This document shows, piece by piece, positions 45,834 through 53,229 of a stretch of DNA of 64,000 bases (position 1 is the first letter of the stretch; every line of letters starts with the position of its first letter). The notes under the pieces are model-generated. The model saw only the letters and a program-made list of their open reading frames with translations, was not told the DNA's origin and ran no database searches. The position numbers were made by a program, and so were the translations under genes. The stretch lies in contig JANMZO010000480.1 in NCBI GenBank assembly GCA_031383405.1, positions 21,697-85,696 of the forward strand, written 5' to 3'. The DNA is from JANMZO01 sp031383405 (GTDB lineage: Bacteria > Actinomycetota > Acidimicrobiia > Acidimicrobiales > JANYDT01).

Positions 45834-45838
45834 GGCGT
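45641..45838. repeat. three tandem 66-bp repeats
   Basis: Units begin at 45641, 45707 and 45773, each with CCGGTGGCAC, then CTCGAGGACGTGAA and GGTACCCGCCATTTTCC. The first two units are almost identical; the third differs in a few bases and in its end. Each unit contains a CTCGAG centre flanked by ACGT-like half-sites. The exact multiple of three keeps several frames open. They lie immediately downstream of rex. Confidence 0.9.
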
Positions 45839-46486
45839 CAACCCGTGCTCGGCATGGTCATTATGACCGTGGTGAAAGCTGAGAATCTGCAGTTCCAGGG
45901 CGAGATCGACGCGACGCACCGTGACATCGGGCGGCACTACGAGAACCGCAGGCGAGAAGTTGAGAATGGAGCGTATCCCGCATGTCACCATCTGTTCCGC
46001 AACGGCCTGCGCAGCTGACCCCGGAGTGGCAATTATGCCGATCGCGACGTCGTCGGACTTGGCGATGACCCCCAGATCCGACGTCGGGCGGATGGTCAAC
46101 TTCCCGACGCTTTGCCCTGCCTTGTCGGGATCGGCGTCGAGAAGCGCAGAAATCCGAAATCCCCGGGCACTGAATCCGCTGTACGACGCGAGGGCCCGGC
46201 CGAGGTTGCCAATACCGACGATGACCACCGGCCAGTCTTGCGAGAGGCCGAGTTCCCGCGAGATCTGGTGCAGCAGGTTTCCGACGTTGTACCCGACCCC
46301 GCGGGTGCCGTACGTACCGAGATAACTGAGGTCCTTTCTGACCTTGGCGGCATTGACGCCCGCCAGCTCAGCCAGTGACTCCGAGCTCACCGTTGGAGCT
46401 TTCAGCTGGTCGAGTTCCACGAGGGCCCGGTAGTAGAGGGGTAACCGTTCGACCGTCGCGTCCGGTATGCGGGCTGCCCTCGACAT
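45830..46486 (-). CDS. rex: redox-sensing transcriptional repressor Rex
   Basis: 218 aa. The N-terminal winged helix is VSSESLAELAGVNAAKVRKDLSYLGTYGTRGVGY in pieces, diagnostic for Rex; the Rossmann domain has VIVGIGNLGRALASY, and the domain-swap helix is at the C-terminus (VDLALELQILSF). Rex binds DNA when NAD+ is high and releases it when NADH rises. The protein ends in an extra His-rich tail HHGHNDHAEHG not typical of the family. A Rex operator lies 18 bases upstream of its start, indicating autoregulation. Rex upstream of hemACD is the arrangement known from Streptomyces. Confidence 0.96.
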   Translation of the reverse strand: MSRAARIPDATVERLPLYYRALVELDQLKAPTVSSESLAELAGVNAAKVRKDLSYLGTYGTRGVGYNVGNLLHQISRELGLSQDWPVVIVGIGNLGRALASYSGFSARGFRISALLDADPDKAGQSVGKLTIRPTSDLGVIAKSDDVAIGIIATPGSAAQAVAEQMVTCGIRSILNFSPAVLVVPPDVTVRRVDLALELQILSFHHGHNDHAEHGLTP

Positions 46487-46503
46487 GGAGCCACCCTACG
46501 CGC

Positions 46504-46521
46504 TTGTGCTTGTGTTCACAA
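46504..46521. promoter_or_regulatory. candidate Rex operator (rex and divergent membrane protein)
   Basis: TTGTGCTTGTGTTCACAA matches the Rex consensus TTGTGAA-N4-TTCACAA at 12 of 14 defined positions, with a perfect right half. It lies between the divergent rex gene (start 46486) and the 7-TM protein gene (start 46570), so it could control both. Confidence 0.7.
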
Positions 46522-46569
46522 GCGTTGATCGACGGCGGGCGCCCACTCGTCCCATGCCATGCTGTGAGG

Positions 46570-47304
46570 ATGCTCACGTCGGCGTTGGCCATTGGGGCGG
46601 CCCTCGTGGCGTTCGCCTTCGGCTGTATGACTGTTGAACGCTGGCGACTTCGTCGCCTTCCTCAGGATCTCGCATGGTCGGTCGCGCTCGGCCTCTTCGT
46701 CGGTGGCGCGCTGGCACTGGCCTGGGGCGCCGCCGTTGGATGGTCACCGCTGGCGTTCCGGGTGTTCTATGGCCTGGGCGCGGTCATCAACGTTCCCTTC
46801 TTGGCCGCCGGCCAGCTCTACCTGCTGATCCGCCGGCGCAATGCCGACCTGGTGAAGAACGTAACCTGCCTTCTGGCCGCCTTCGCGCTCGGAGTCGTTC
46901 TGTTTTCACCGATGAAGGCCGCGGTTCCCGTCGACCGGCTCCCACAGGGTTCGGAGGTCTTCAACGCCGCCCCGCGGATCCTCGCCGCGGTCGGCTCCGG
47001 ACTCTCCGCGGTCGTAATCTTCGTCGGCACCGCCATCGGCATCGTTAGAGTTCTGCAGGCGAAGCGAGCTGCACGAAGGAACGGCGAGTCGATTCCGGGA
47101 ATGAATCGGCGCCTCGGCGGTCTCGCCCTTCTCGCAAGCGGCACGGTGATGCTCTCGCTCAGTGGCACACTCAATTCCCGACTTGGCGAGATGCGGGCCT
47201 TCTCGGTCACCCTCACCATCGGCGTGACCCTGCTCTTCTCGGGCTTTGCCCTCAGTTCCCTGCGGGCACCGATCGATCCCGGCTGGCTGCTTGCCGACGA
47301 GTAG
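46570..47304 (+). CDS. 7-TM membrane protein of unknown function, divergent from rex
   Basis: About 244 aa and seven hydrophobic segments, from LTSALAIGAALVAFAFGCM to SVTLTIGVTLLFSGFAL. Short polar loops contain Arg-rich patches on one side (RRRNADLVKN, QAKRAARRNG). No known family motif. The ATG at 46570 immediately follows the short intergenic region holding the Rex operator; a longer frame from 46375 would overlap rex antisense. The link to redox state is an inference from the operator. Confidence 0.7.
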   Translation: MLTSALAIGAALVAFAFGCMTVERWRLRRLPQDLAWSVALGLFVGGALALAWGAAVGWSPLAFRVFYGLGAVINVPFLAAGQLYLLIRRRNADLVKNVTCLLAAFALGVVLFSPMKAAVPVDRLPQGSEVFNAAPRILAAVGSGLSAVVIFVGTAIGIVRVLQAKRAARRNGESIPGMNRRLGGLALLASGTVMLSLSGTLNSRLGEMRAFSVTLTIGVTLLFSGFALSSLRAPIDPGWLLADE

Positions 47305-47320
47305 CCACCGGGCGGGTGCG

Positions 47321-48814
47321 TCAGCGGAGGTCGCGGCGCAGGACTTTTCCGCCGAGGCCGTAAGGAAGTTCGCTTACGAACAGGATCTTCGACGGGCACT
47401 TGTACCGGGCCAGTTGGCGGCCGCAGAATGCGATCAGGTCATCTTCTTCGAGCGTCCGATCGGGTTTCGCTACGACGAAGGCCTTGACCGATTCACCCGA
47501 ATGCGGGTTCGGCACACCGACCACGGCCACCTCCGAAACGCCGGGATGTTCGGCCAACACCTCTTCGACTTCATTGGGAAATACGTTGAAGCCCGACACG
47601 ATGATCAGGTCCTTCCCGCGATCGACGATCGTGAGGTACCCCCCCTCATCGGCCACGGCAATGTCTCCGGTACACAGCCAACCGTCTTGGGTAATGGCCC
47701 GAGCGGTGGCGTCGGCATCCTCCCAGTATCCGGAGAACACGTTGGGCCCCTTGATCCGGATCTCGCCCGGATCGCCTACGAGAACGTCATTGCCGTGATC
47801 GTCGACGAGTCGGATCATCAAACCGGGTAACGGCAGCCCGATGGTCCCCGGACGGAGGTCGGTGAAATCAGCACTCGTAACAACGGGCGAGGCCTCGGTA
47901 AGGCCATAACCCTCACCGATCGCCACCCCGAACCGCTCGTAGAACCGGGTGATCAACTCGGGATCGAGCTTCGATGCACCGCTGGCCGCAAGTCGGACGC
48001 TCGCAAAGTCGCGACGGGTCGCCTCGCCGAGGGGCAATGCTTCCCAAGCTGCGTACATCGGCGGCACGCCGGCGATCACGGTGATTTCGCGCTCGCGGAT
48101 CGTGTCGAGAGCAGACGACGGATCGAACCGTTGCACCAGAACCGAACATCCGCCGGCGTAGAGCATGAGGGCAAGCGAGGCGTTGAGCCCGTAGATGTGG
48201 AACAACGGGAGCACACACAACCCAATATCGGACGAAGTGACCGCGCCCGGAGCAAACGACTGCACCTGTCGCAGGTTCGCCATCAAGTTGCCGTGGCTCA
48301 GGCATGCGGCCTTCGGCGATCCCGCGGTCCCGCTCGTGAACATCAAAATTGCGAGGTCACTTCCCTCGCGGTCGACGACCGGCCCGGGATCGCAAACCAG
48401 AAGGTCTTCAAAGGGCTTGGCCCCGGGGATCGTGACGCCTTCAGGCACCAGGATGTGCTCGATCCCGAGTTCCGCCATATCGAGTTGCATCACGGCGCCC
48501 TCGCTCGTCGCCCCGAGGATGGCGATGCGCGGGCGCACCGAACGAAGCTCACGCTCCAACTCGGCGGCCGGACTCTGCGGGTTCAAGGGCACGACGATTG
48601 CACCGGCCCCGAGTGCAGCCAGATACGCGACGACGAAGTACCAGTTCGAGGCCAGGACGATCGCCACCCGGTCACCGGGCTGGATCATTGAGCTGAAACC
48701 GCCCCGCACGGCCGCCACCTGGGCCCGTAAATCTCCGAACGTGGTGACCTCCCCGGCGCTGATGATCGCCGGGGAGTCAGCGGGGTGCGGATCAATAATG
48801 GTGGCCAGGTTCAT
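47321..48814 (-). CDS. acyl-CoA synthetase / AMP-dependent ligase
   Basis: 497 aa ANL-superfamily enzyme. The phosphate loop TSGTAGSPKAACLSHGN, the YGLTEASPVV motif, the hinge DRGKDLIIVSGFNVFPNEVEE and the C-terminal catalytic lysine in GLGGKVLRRDL are all present. It activates a carboxylic acid, probably a fatty acid, to acyl-CoA through acyl-AMP. The substrate chain length is not readable. Its ATG overlaps the stop of a small membrane protein gene (ATGA). Confidence 0.92.
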   Translation of the reverse strand: MNLATIIDPHPADSPAIISAGEVTTFGDLRAQVAAVRGGFSSMIQPGDRVAIVLASNWYFVVAYLAALGAGAIVVPLNPQSPAAELERELRSVRPRIAILGATSEGAVMQLDMAELGIEHILVPEGVTIPGAKPFEDLLVCDPGPVVDREGSDLAILMFTSGTAGSPKAACLSHGNLMANLRQVQSFAPGAVTSSDIGLCVLPLFHIYGLNASLALMLYAGGCSVLVQRFDPSSALDTIREREITVIAGVPPMYAAWEALPLGEATRRDFASVRLAASGASKLDPELITRFYERFGVAIGEGYGLTEASPVVTSADFTDLRPGTIGLPLPGLMIRLVDDHGNDVLVGDPGEIRIKGPNVFSGYWEDADATARAITQDGWLCTGDIAVADEGGYLTIVDRGKDLIIVSGFNVFPNEVEEVLAEHPGVSEVAVVGVPNPHSGESVKAFVVAKPDRTLEEDDLIAFCGRQLARYKCPSKILFVSELPYGLGGKVLRRDLR

Positions 48815-49017
48815 CGGAGGCTCAGCGTCGTCTTCCCGGAAAGCGTTCTCCCAACCAACTCCAACGCCGAGGTTGTCGTTGTGGAATCAGACGAGTTGCC
48901 CATGATCGCGAACTGCACCACGGCAGCAATCAAAATGGCCAACAACAGCAGCGCCATGACGAAAGTGGTAGACGGTCTCATCGCGTCGAGTCGCTCACTG
49001 AGCCCGGACCGGCCCAT
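48811..49017 (-). CDS. small single-pass membrane protein coupled to the acyl-CoA synthetase gene
   Basis: 68 aa with one membrane helix (STTFVMALLLLAILIAAVVQFAIM) and a Ser/Thr-rich outer part. Its stop overlaps the acyl-CoA synthetase start by four bases, which supports a real, co-translated gene. The region coding its N-terminus is part of a 37-bp direct repeat whose second copy lies 68 bases upstream. No known family. Confidence 0.6.
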   Translation of the reverse strand: MGRSGLSERLDAMRPSTTFVMALLLLAILIAAVVQFAIMGNSSDSTTTTSALELVGRTLSGKTTLSLR

Positions 49018-49069
49018 CGACCGACATCCATGGTGGTAGACGGTCTCATCGCGTCGAGTCGCTCACTGA
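48965..49069. repeat. 37-bp direct repeat, two copies
   Basis: Identical 37-base copies lie at 48965-49001 and 49033-49069 (GTGGTAGACGGTCTCATCGC and following to CACTGA). The first copy covers the codons for SERLDAMRPSTT of the small membrane protein; the second is upstream, shifted in frame because the spacing is 68 bases. It looks like a short tandem duplication of the gene's 5-prime end. Confidence 0.85.
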
Positions 49070-49148
49070 TTTGGGGCAGGTCTGGCGCGTCATGGCCCGA
49101 CATCCTGCCACTCCCACGGTGCCTTAGGCACTTCAGACCCGCCAGAGT

Positions 49149-49949
49149 TCAGTTCGCAACCGTCAACGACACTGCGCTGCCCGGTCCAAGACCGAGTTCC
49201 CGGGCCGCTGAATACCGGTCGATACACAGCGAAAGCAGGCCATAGGAGTCGACCACGAGTCCAATCGAGCCGGACTTGATGTCAGCGTACGCGGCACAAC
49301 GAACGGCTGTACGCGATCGCTCCCCGAAGGTGATTGAGAACACATCGCCCATGTCTGCGACTTCCTCCGGGGCAATGTTGAGCTGCACGTTGCCATACCG
49401 GTCAACCCAGAGCACCTCGCCGAGCACTGCGTCGTTTTCCACCCTGGTCAGCGGAAGAACTCCGGGAAGCAGAAGTACCGGATCGATCGGTTCGCCAAAC
49501 TCCTCAAGGGGAACGCCGTTACAGAGGCGAGCGGCGACCGGAGCGAAAATGTCGCGCCCGGCAAACGTCGCGCCCGGTGCGGCCAAGTGATGTTCATCGT
49601 TGGTAAGCACCACCGCCCGATTCGCTCCGCCCACCATGGCCACCGCCGGAGCGAGCAGACCGTTGTCGGGGCCCACAAACACGTACTCACCCCGCGCACC
49701 GGCTTCGACCGCGACAGCTTTGCGGTCGGTGCCGACGCCCGGGTCGACGATTGCCAGAATCACACCGTCAGGCAGGTACTGGATGCTTCGAACCAGCGCC
49801 AGTGATCCCGCGCGGACGTCGTGAACCGGGAGGTCGTGGGCAATGTCGAGGACGCGGGCGTGCGGCGAAAGTTGATGGATCACCGCTTTGCAGACGCCAA
49901 CGAACTCGTCGGCATGCCCGTAGTCGGTAAGAAAGGAAATCGTGTCCAT
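49149..49949 (-). CDS. SAM hydroxide adenosyltransferase (DUF62 family)
   Basis: About 266 aa. FLTDYGHADEFVGVCKAVI at the start, VDPGVGTDRKAVAV, and VGPDNGLLAPA form the family pattern, with the C-terminal GNVQLNI domain. Members hydrolyse S-adenosylmethionine to adenosine and methionine; they are related to the fluorinase and chlorinase but normally lack the halide site. ATG 49949 is chosen as it begins directly with the conserved strand. It lies 68 bases downstream of proC on the same strand. Confidence 0.9.
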   Translation of the reverse strand: MDTISFLTDYGHADEFVGVCKAVIHQLSPHARVLDIAHDLPVHDVRAGSLALVRSIQYLPDGVILAIVDPGVGTDRKAVAVEAGARGEYVFVGPDNGLLAPAVAMVGGANRAVVLTNDEHHLAAPGATFAGRDIFAPVAARLCNGVPLEEFGEPIDPVLLLPGVLPLTRVENDAVLGEVLWVDRYGNVQLNIAPEEVADMGDVFSITFGERSRTAVRCAAYADIKSGSIGLVVDSYGLLSLCIDRYSAARELGLGPGSAVSLTVAN

Positions 49950-50017
49950 GGGAAGTGTGCAGTCTTGCGCAACCACGCTGCCTGCGCGACAAACCGCCGT
50001 CCGGCGATTCAGAAATC

Positions 50018-50851
50018 TCAGCCGAGTTCGCGGGAGCGCTCCGTGGCCGCAGCGACCGCGTCGATGAACGCACTTCGGGCACCCCGCTGCTCCAAGACCC
50101 GGAGACCGGCCGCGGTAGTTCCACCCGGAGACGTCACGTTTCCACGGAGCCGGGCCGCATCGTCGCCGGAGTCCCGCAACATGAGACCCGCCCCCGCGAT
50201 GGTTTGGGCAACCAGTGTTGTAGCGACCGTCCGCGGTAATCCCATCAGAACACCACCTTCGATCATTGCTTCGGCCACGAGAAACAGATAGGCCGGACCG
50301 GAGCCTGACACCCCGGTCACCGTGTCAAGCAGTCGCTCCTCCACCCGCTCGACTATGCCCACCGCCGAAAGGATCCCGGCCGCCCAATCGAGGTCGTCGG
50401 CCGATGCGGCAGCACCCCCCGCGATGGCTGACGCACCGCAACTCACAAGTGCCGGCGTGTTGGGCATCGAGCGGACCACGGCGACCGTGCGGTCCGGCGC
50501 TCCTTCGCGCAGCGCCGCCTCCATCGAACCTGTGGTGACACCCGCCGCAATCGAAAGCACGCGGTCCACCGTCGGTGCGAGCCGGCGGCACACCTCGTTC
50601 ACATGGTGCGGCTTGACCGCGATCAACGCACCTTTCGCGCGAATGGGAGAGGGTTGTTCTTCCACAACCGTCACGCCGGGGAACCGCAGTTCGAGTTCCG
50701 CCCGTCGGGTGGCGAGCGGTTCGACCACCAACAACTCGGCGCGCGTGCACCACCCGGCCATCAACAGACCGCCGATCAGCGCCTCCCCCATTTTCCCGCC
50801 ACCGATGACGGCCAGCGAGTATTCGACATCGGGTGGGGTGTTGGCGCTCAC
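50018..50851 (-). CDS. proC: pyrroline-5-carboxylate reductase
   Basis: 277 aa. Last step of proline synthesis. The NAD(P)H loop AVIGGGKMGEALIGGLL, the VKPHHV segment, VVRSMPNTPALV and VTGVSGSGPAYLFLVAEAM, plus the C-terminal NVTSPGGTTAAGL, define ProC. Length is normal. In Mycobacterium proC also lies between mshA and hemA (Rv0500), so its position here is conserved. Confidence 0.96.
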   Translation of the reverse strand: MSANTPPDVEYSLAVIGGGKMGEALIGGLLMAGWCTRAELLVVEPLATRRAELELRFPGVTVVEEQPSPIRAKGALIAVKPHHVNEVCRRLAPTVDRVLSIAAGVTTGSMEAALREGAPDRTVAVVRSMPNTPALVSCGASAIAGGAAASADDLDWAAGILSAVGIVERVEERLLDTVTGVSGSGPAYLFLVAEAMIEGGVLMGLPRTVATTLVAQTIAGAGLMLRDSGDDAARLRGNVTSPGGTTAAGLRVLEQRGARSAFIDAVAAATERSRELG

Positions 50852-50916
50852 CCCGCCAGGTTAATCCCACAGGGACGCCATTCCCCTGGACCTAACGTCT
50901 CCCCGCAAACCGACCC

Positions 50917-51939
50917 ATGGGTACACAACGGGTACTCCGGTTTTGCAACCTCAAGATTCCGCCGGGATACAGAAATGCCGGGACTTCGATAAAGTGGCGG
51001 TTCTTGGAGAACGTCTCTGCGATCGCCCGGGGCGTCCCACAACTCTCGGTGGTTATTCCTACGTTCAATTCCGGGAACCAACTGATTGAGCTCCTCGATG
51101 CGTTGAGGGGCGCGACGCCATTTCCGTTCGAAGTCATCGTGTCTGACAACGGAAGTTCGGACGGGACCCGCGAGGTTGCATCGACTTACGACGGCGGCTT
51201 TGAGGTCCGCGTGATTGATTCCTCATTGCACAAAAGCACGGGTTATGCGCGTCGGGTCGGTGCGTCTGCCGCAAGGGCCGACAAGCTCATTTTTATTGAT
51301 CACGACGACGTTCCCGGCGCATCGTACCTTGAGGCAATGAAGCGGGCCCTTGACCGTTACCCCTTCGTTTTTTCCGAAGTTGAAACGAAGAGGCTCAACC
51401 CGTCCTGGTTGCATGACATCACCAGCGGGCCGGGTACCGGCACGGTGAAGACCGGAGGCTGGGAGTTCGTCTGGGGAGGAACGATCGGGATCGACAAGGC
51501 CCTTTACGATCGATGCGACGGGTTCAGCTCCGACATGACCATTGATGACGCCGCGTTTTGCTTCAATGTATTTCTGGTCAGCGGGGTTGTTCCCAAACAC
51601 GCTGGAGGGGCGCTGCTGCACTACCGCTTTCGGACGACAGCGAAATCGGTGTTCAAGCAACGGAAACGTTATGGAGAAACCCAGGCCTTGACCAACCATC
51701 TTTTTCGACCGCTGGGGTACGGCGTCGAGAGCGAGCGGGCAGTGATCGCCCGGCTTCTTTGGCATTCCGTACGTTCCGTTCCCAGCTGGAGGAACCGTTC
51801 GCAACGGTATGTCAATGCTGCAGATCTGGGGTTGCTGGTCGGCCGCGTCGAGGGGAACCTGAAGCAAATTGCCAAGGTGTGGAGCACGCCACTTCGGTGC
51901 GATTCCTCCGTCGGCTACGAGGCCACAAACGAGCGTTGA
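50917..51939 (+). CDS. family 2 glycosyltransferase
   Basis: 340 aa. LSVVIPTFNSGNQLIELLDAL and VSDNGSSDGT, with the metal-binding DXD-like HDDVPGASY, identify a GT-A fold GT2 enzyme. It probably transfers a sugar to a surface polysaccharide or similar acceptor. The gene is on the plus strand inside a minus-strand stretch, has visibly more A/T-ending codons than its neighbours (for example ATT TTT ATT GAT near 51290), and its 3-prime end overlaps the QueD-like gene by 25 bases. This fits acquisition by transfer. Confidence 0.85.
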   Translation: MGTQRVLRFCNLKIPPGYRNAGTSIKWRFLENVSAIARGVPQLSVVIPTFNSGNQLIELLDALRGATPFPFEVIVSDNGSSDGTREVASTYDGGFEVRVIDSSLHKSTGYARRVGASAARADKLIFIDHDDVPGASYLEAMKRALDRYPFVFSEVETKRLNPSWLHDITSGPGTGTVKTGGWEFVWGGTIGIDKALYDRCDGFSSDMTIDDAAFCFNVFLVSGVVPKHAGGALLHYRFRTTAKSVFKQRKRYGETQALTNHLFRPLGYGVESERAVIARLLWHSVRSVPSWRNRSQRYVNAADLGLLVGRVEGNLKQIAKVWSTPLRCDSSVGYEATNER

Positions 51940-52310
51940 CGGGAAAGGCGGACCGTGCGGTTACGGTCAAATTCGGTGCTTTCCTTCAACGCCACCTCTA
52001 CGAGACCCGGGACCCTTTTCTCCAACTGGTCCCACAGGTGCCTCACGATCTCCTCAACGGTCGCTTCACGGTCCCATACCAGTGCCGAGTACCCCTTCCA
52101 GTCACCAACGTCTTCATTGGTCAGGTAGCGGCCCGCCCACGGCTCAACCGTGTTGCGTAGGATGGCCTCGAGGTCGTCGGCCGGAAACACCTTCTCGGCG
52201 TCAACATTGCCTTCAACGGTCGCTTCCACTTCCCAGGCGTGGGTGTGGATCAGATGGTCGACCCGGTGTCCCCATCGAGCGTGAATGGCTGCGGTAATCG
52301 TCAGTTGCAC
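51915..52310 (-). CDS. 6-pyruvoyl tetrahydropterin synthase / QueD family protein
   Basis: About 131 aa. The pattern TAAIHARWGHRVDHLIHTHAWEVEATVEG keeps the zinc-binding His residues, and EATVEEIVRHLWDQL with the later KESTEF match the family's C-terminal half. The catalytic Cys normally found before the His-x-His pair is not visible, and the Asp-His of the LDH motif seems replaced (GRYLTNEDVGD). It may therefore be a non-canonical member. GTG 52310 has AAGGGG six bases upstream; the longer frame to 52403 lacks support. Confidence 0.75.
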   Translation of the reverse strand: MQLTITAAIHARWGHRVDHLIHTHAWEVEATVEGNVDAEKVFPADDLEAILRNTVEPWAGRYLTNEDVGDWKGYSALVWDREATVEEIVRHLWDQLEKRVPGLVEVALKESTEFDRNRTVRLSRQRSFVAS

Positions 52311-52727
52311 GGAAATCCCCTTCGTGTAGCGGGTGATTCGGCAGTACCTTCCGGTCAGTCCGACGCAGCCGAGTTGATCCGCTGCTTTCCAATGGTTGCA
52401 CACGGCTGGCGGGACTCAGGTCGTGGGTGCTGCAAGGATCACCGAAACGCGCAGACGGCCCCGATGGATGCGACCGGTCCGCCGAACGTTCACGTTGCCA
52501 CAATCAATCACGCGCAAGCATGGACGAACCCGACGCACCGCTCCCGGTCGCCCCTCAATCGGCCACGAACCCGCAAGGTAAAGCCAGAAGCCCGGAGGCT
52601 GCATCAGCCGGTTCGCACTTCCCCGAACGAACCGACCAACAGACGCCACCGGGCTTCTTGGTTAACGCCCATAATTACCCATGCTTCCACCGAGCGCAAG
52701 AAGAACTTTCACCGGCCGCGCGCCTGC
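52311..52727. other. intergenic region without a convincing gene
   Basis: 417 bases between two minus-strand genes. Several short open frames exist on both strands, but none has a ribosome-binding site or recognisable product. An A/T-rich patch near 52663-52680 (GGTTAACGCCCATAATTACC) could be part of a promoter for the QueD-like gene. I see no repeats or hairpins of note. Confidence 0.5.
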
Positions 52728-53201
52728 CTACGTTCCAGGCTGAAAAACGCTCGCAAAGCCAATGCGCATAGCCGTGCGGAAGCAACCCTCGCTGTAGGCG
52801 TAGGCCGAGCCGAGCACGCGATCAAGCTCTTCGTCAGCGGTGTCGGTGCGGAACGCGGAGAAGGGCATTTGCCCGGTGAGGTAGATCGCATCCTCTCCGC
52901 CGATGGAAAAACGCATGCCGTAGAACCGCGCGCAGGCCCGAAGTAAGTACTCATAGCAAGCCGCGATGTTTTCCTCGGGAGCCGGCATGAAGTACGTCTC
53001 GTACCAGATCGTCTGCTCGCGAACGGTCAGCCAGACAGTCGTGACGAGCTTCTCTTCACCGCGAACTCGGATGAACCATCGGTTGCAGGTTGGATCACGT
53101 TCCACGTTGGTAACGACAGGATTCTCATTGACCAGACGATCCACCCAGTCGGCCACGTGGGCCACAACATCAGCTTCGGTCGGCACTGAGCTCACAGTCA
53201 T
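52728..53201 (-). CDS. YbjN domain-containing protein
   Basis: 157 aa. The alpha/beta pattern VVTNVERDPTCNRWFIRVRGEEKLVTTVWLTVREQTIWYETYFMP, with RFSIGGEDAIYLTGQMP and the Glu-rich DEELDRVLGSAYAYSE, matches the actinobacterial YbjN family, a fold related to type III secretion chaperones. Molecular role unknown. It lies 28 bases downstream of mshA; the same pair (Rv0486-Rv0487) is found in Mycobacterium, suggesting a functional link. Confidence 0.85.
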   Translation of the reverse strand: MTVSSVPTEADVVAHVADWVDRLVNENPVVTNVERDPTCNRWFIRVRGEEKLVTTVWLTVREQTIWYETYFMPAPEENIAACYEYLLRACARFYGMRFSIGGEDAIYLTGQMPFSAFRTDTADEELDRVLGSAYAYSEGCFRTAMRIGFASVFQPGT

Positions 53202-53229
53202 AGGGGGGAGGCTGCGTCTGCGCGGCCAG

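Noticed and set aside
45641..45838. 66-bp repeats considered as a CRISPR array
   Set aside because: Units are directly adjacent with no unique spacers and no cas genes are nearby.
46375..46569. N-terminal extension of the 7-TM protein gene
   Set aside because: The extra 65 codons lie antisense to rex and over the Rex operator; starting at 46570 gives a clean membrane protein.
52239..52946. 235-codon plus-strand open frame across the QueD-ybjN interval
   Set aside because: It overlaps the antisense of two recognised genes, has no ribosome-binding site, and its translation shows no domain.
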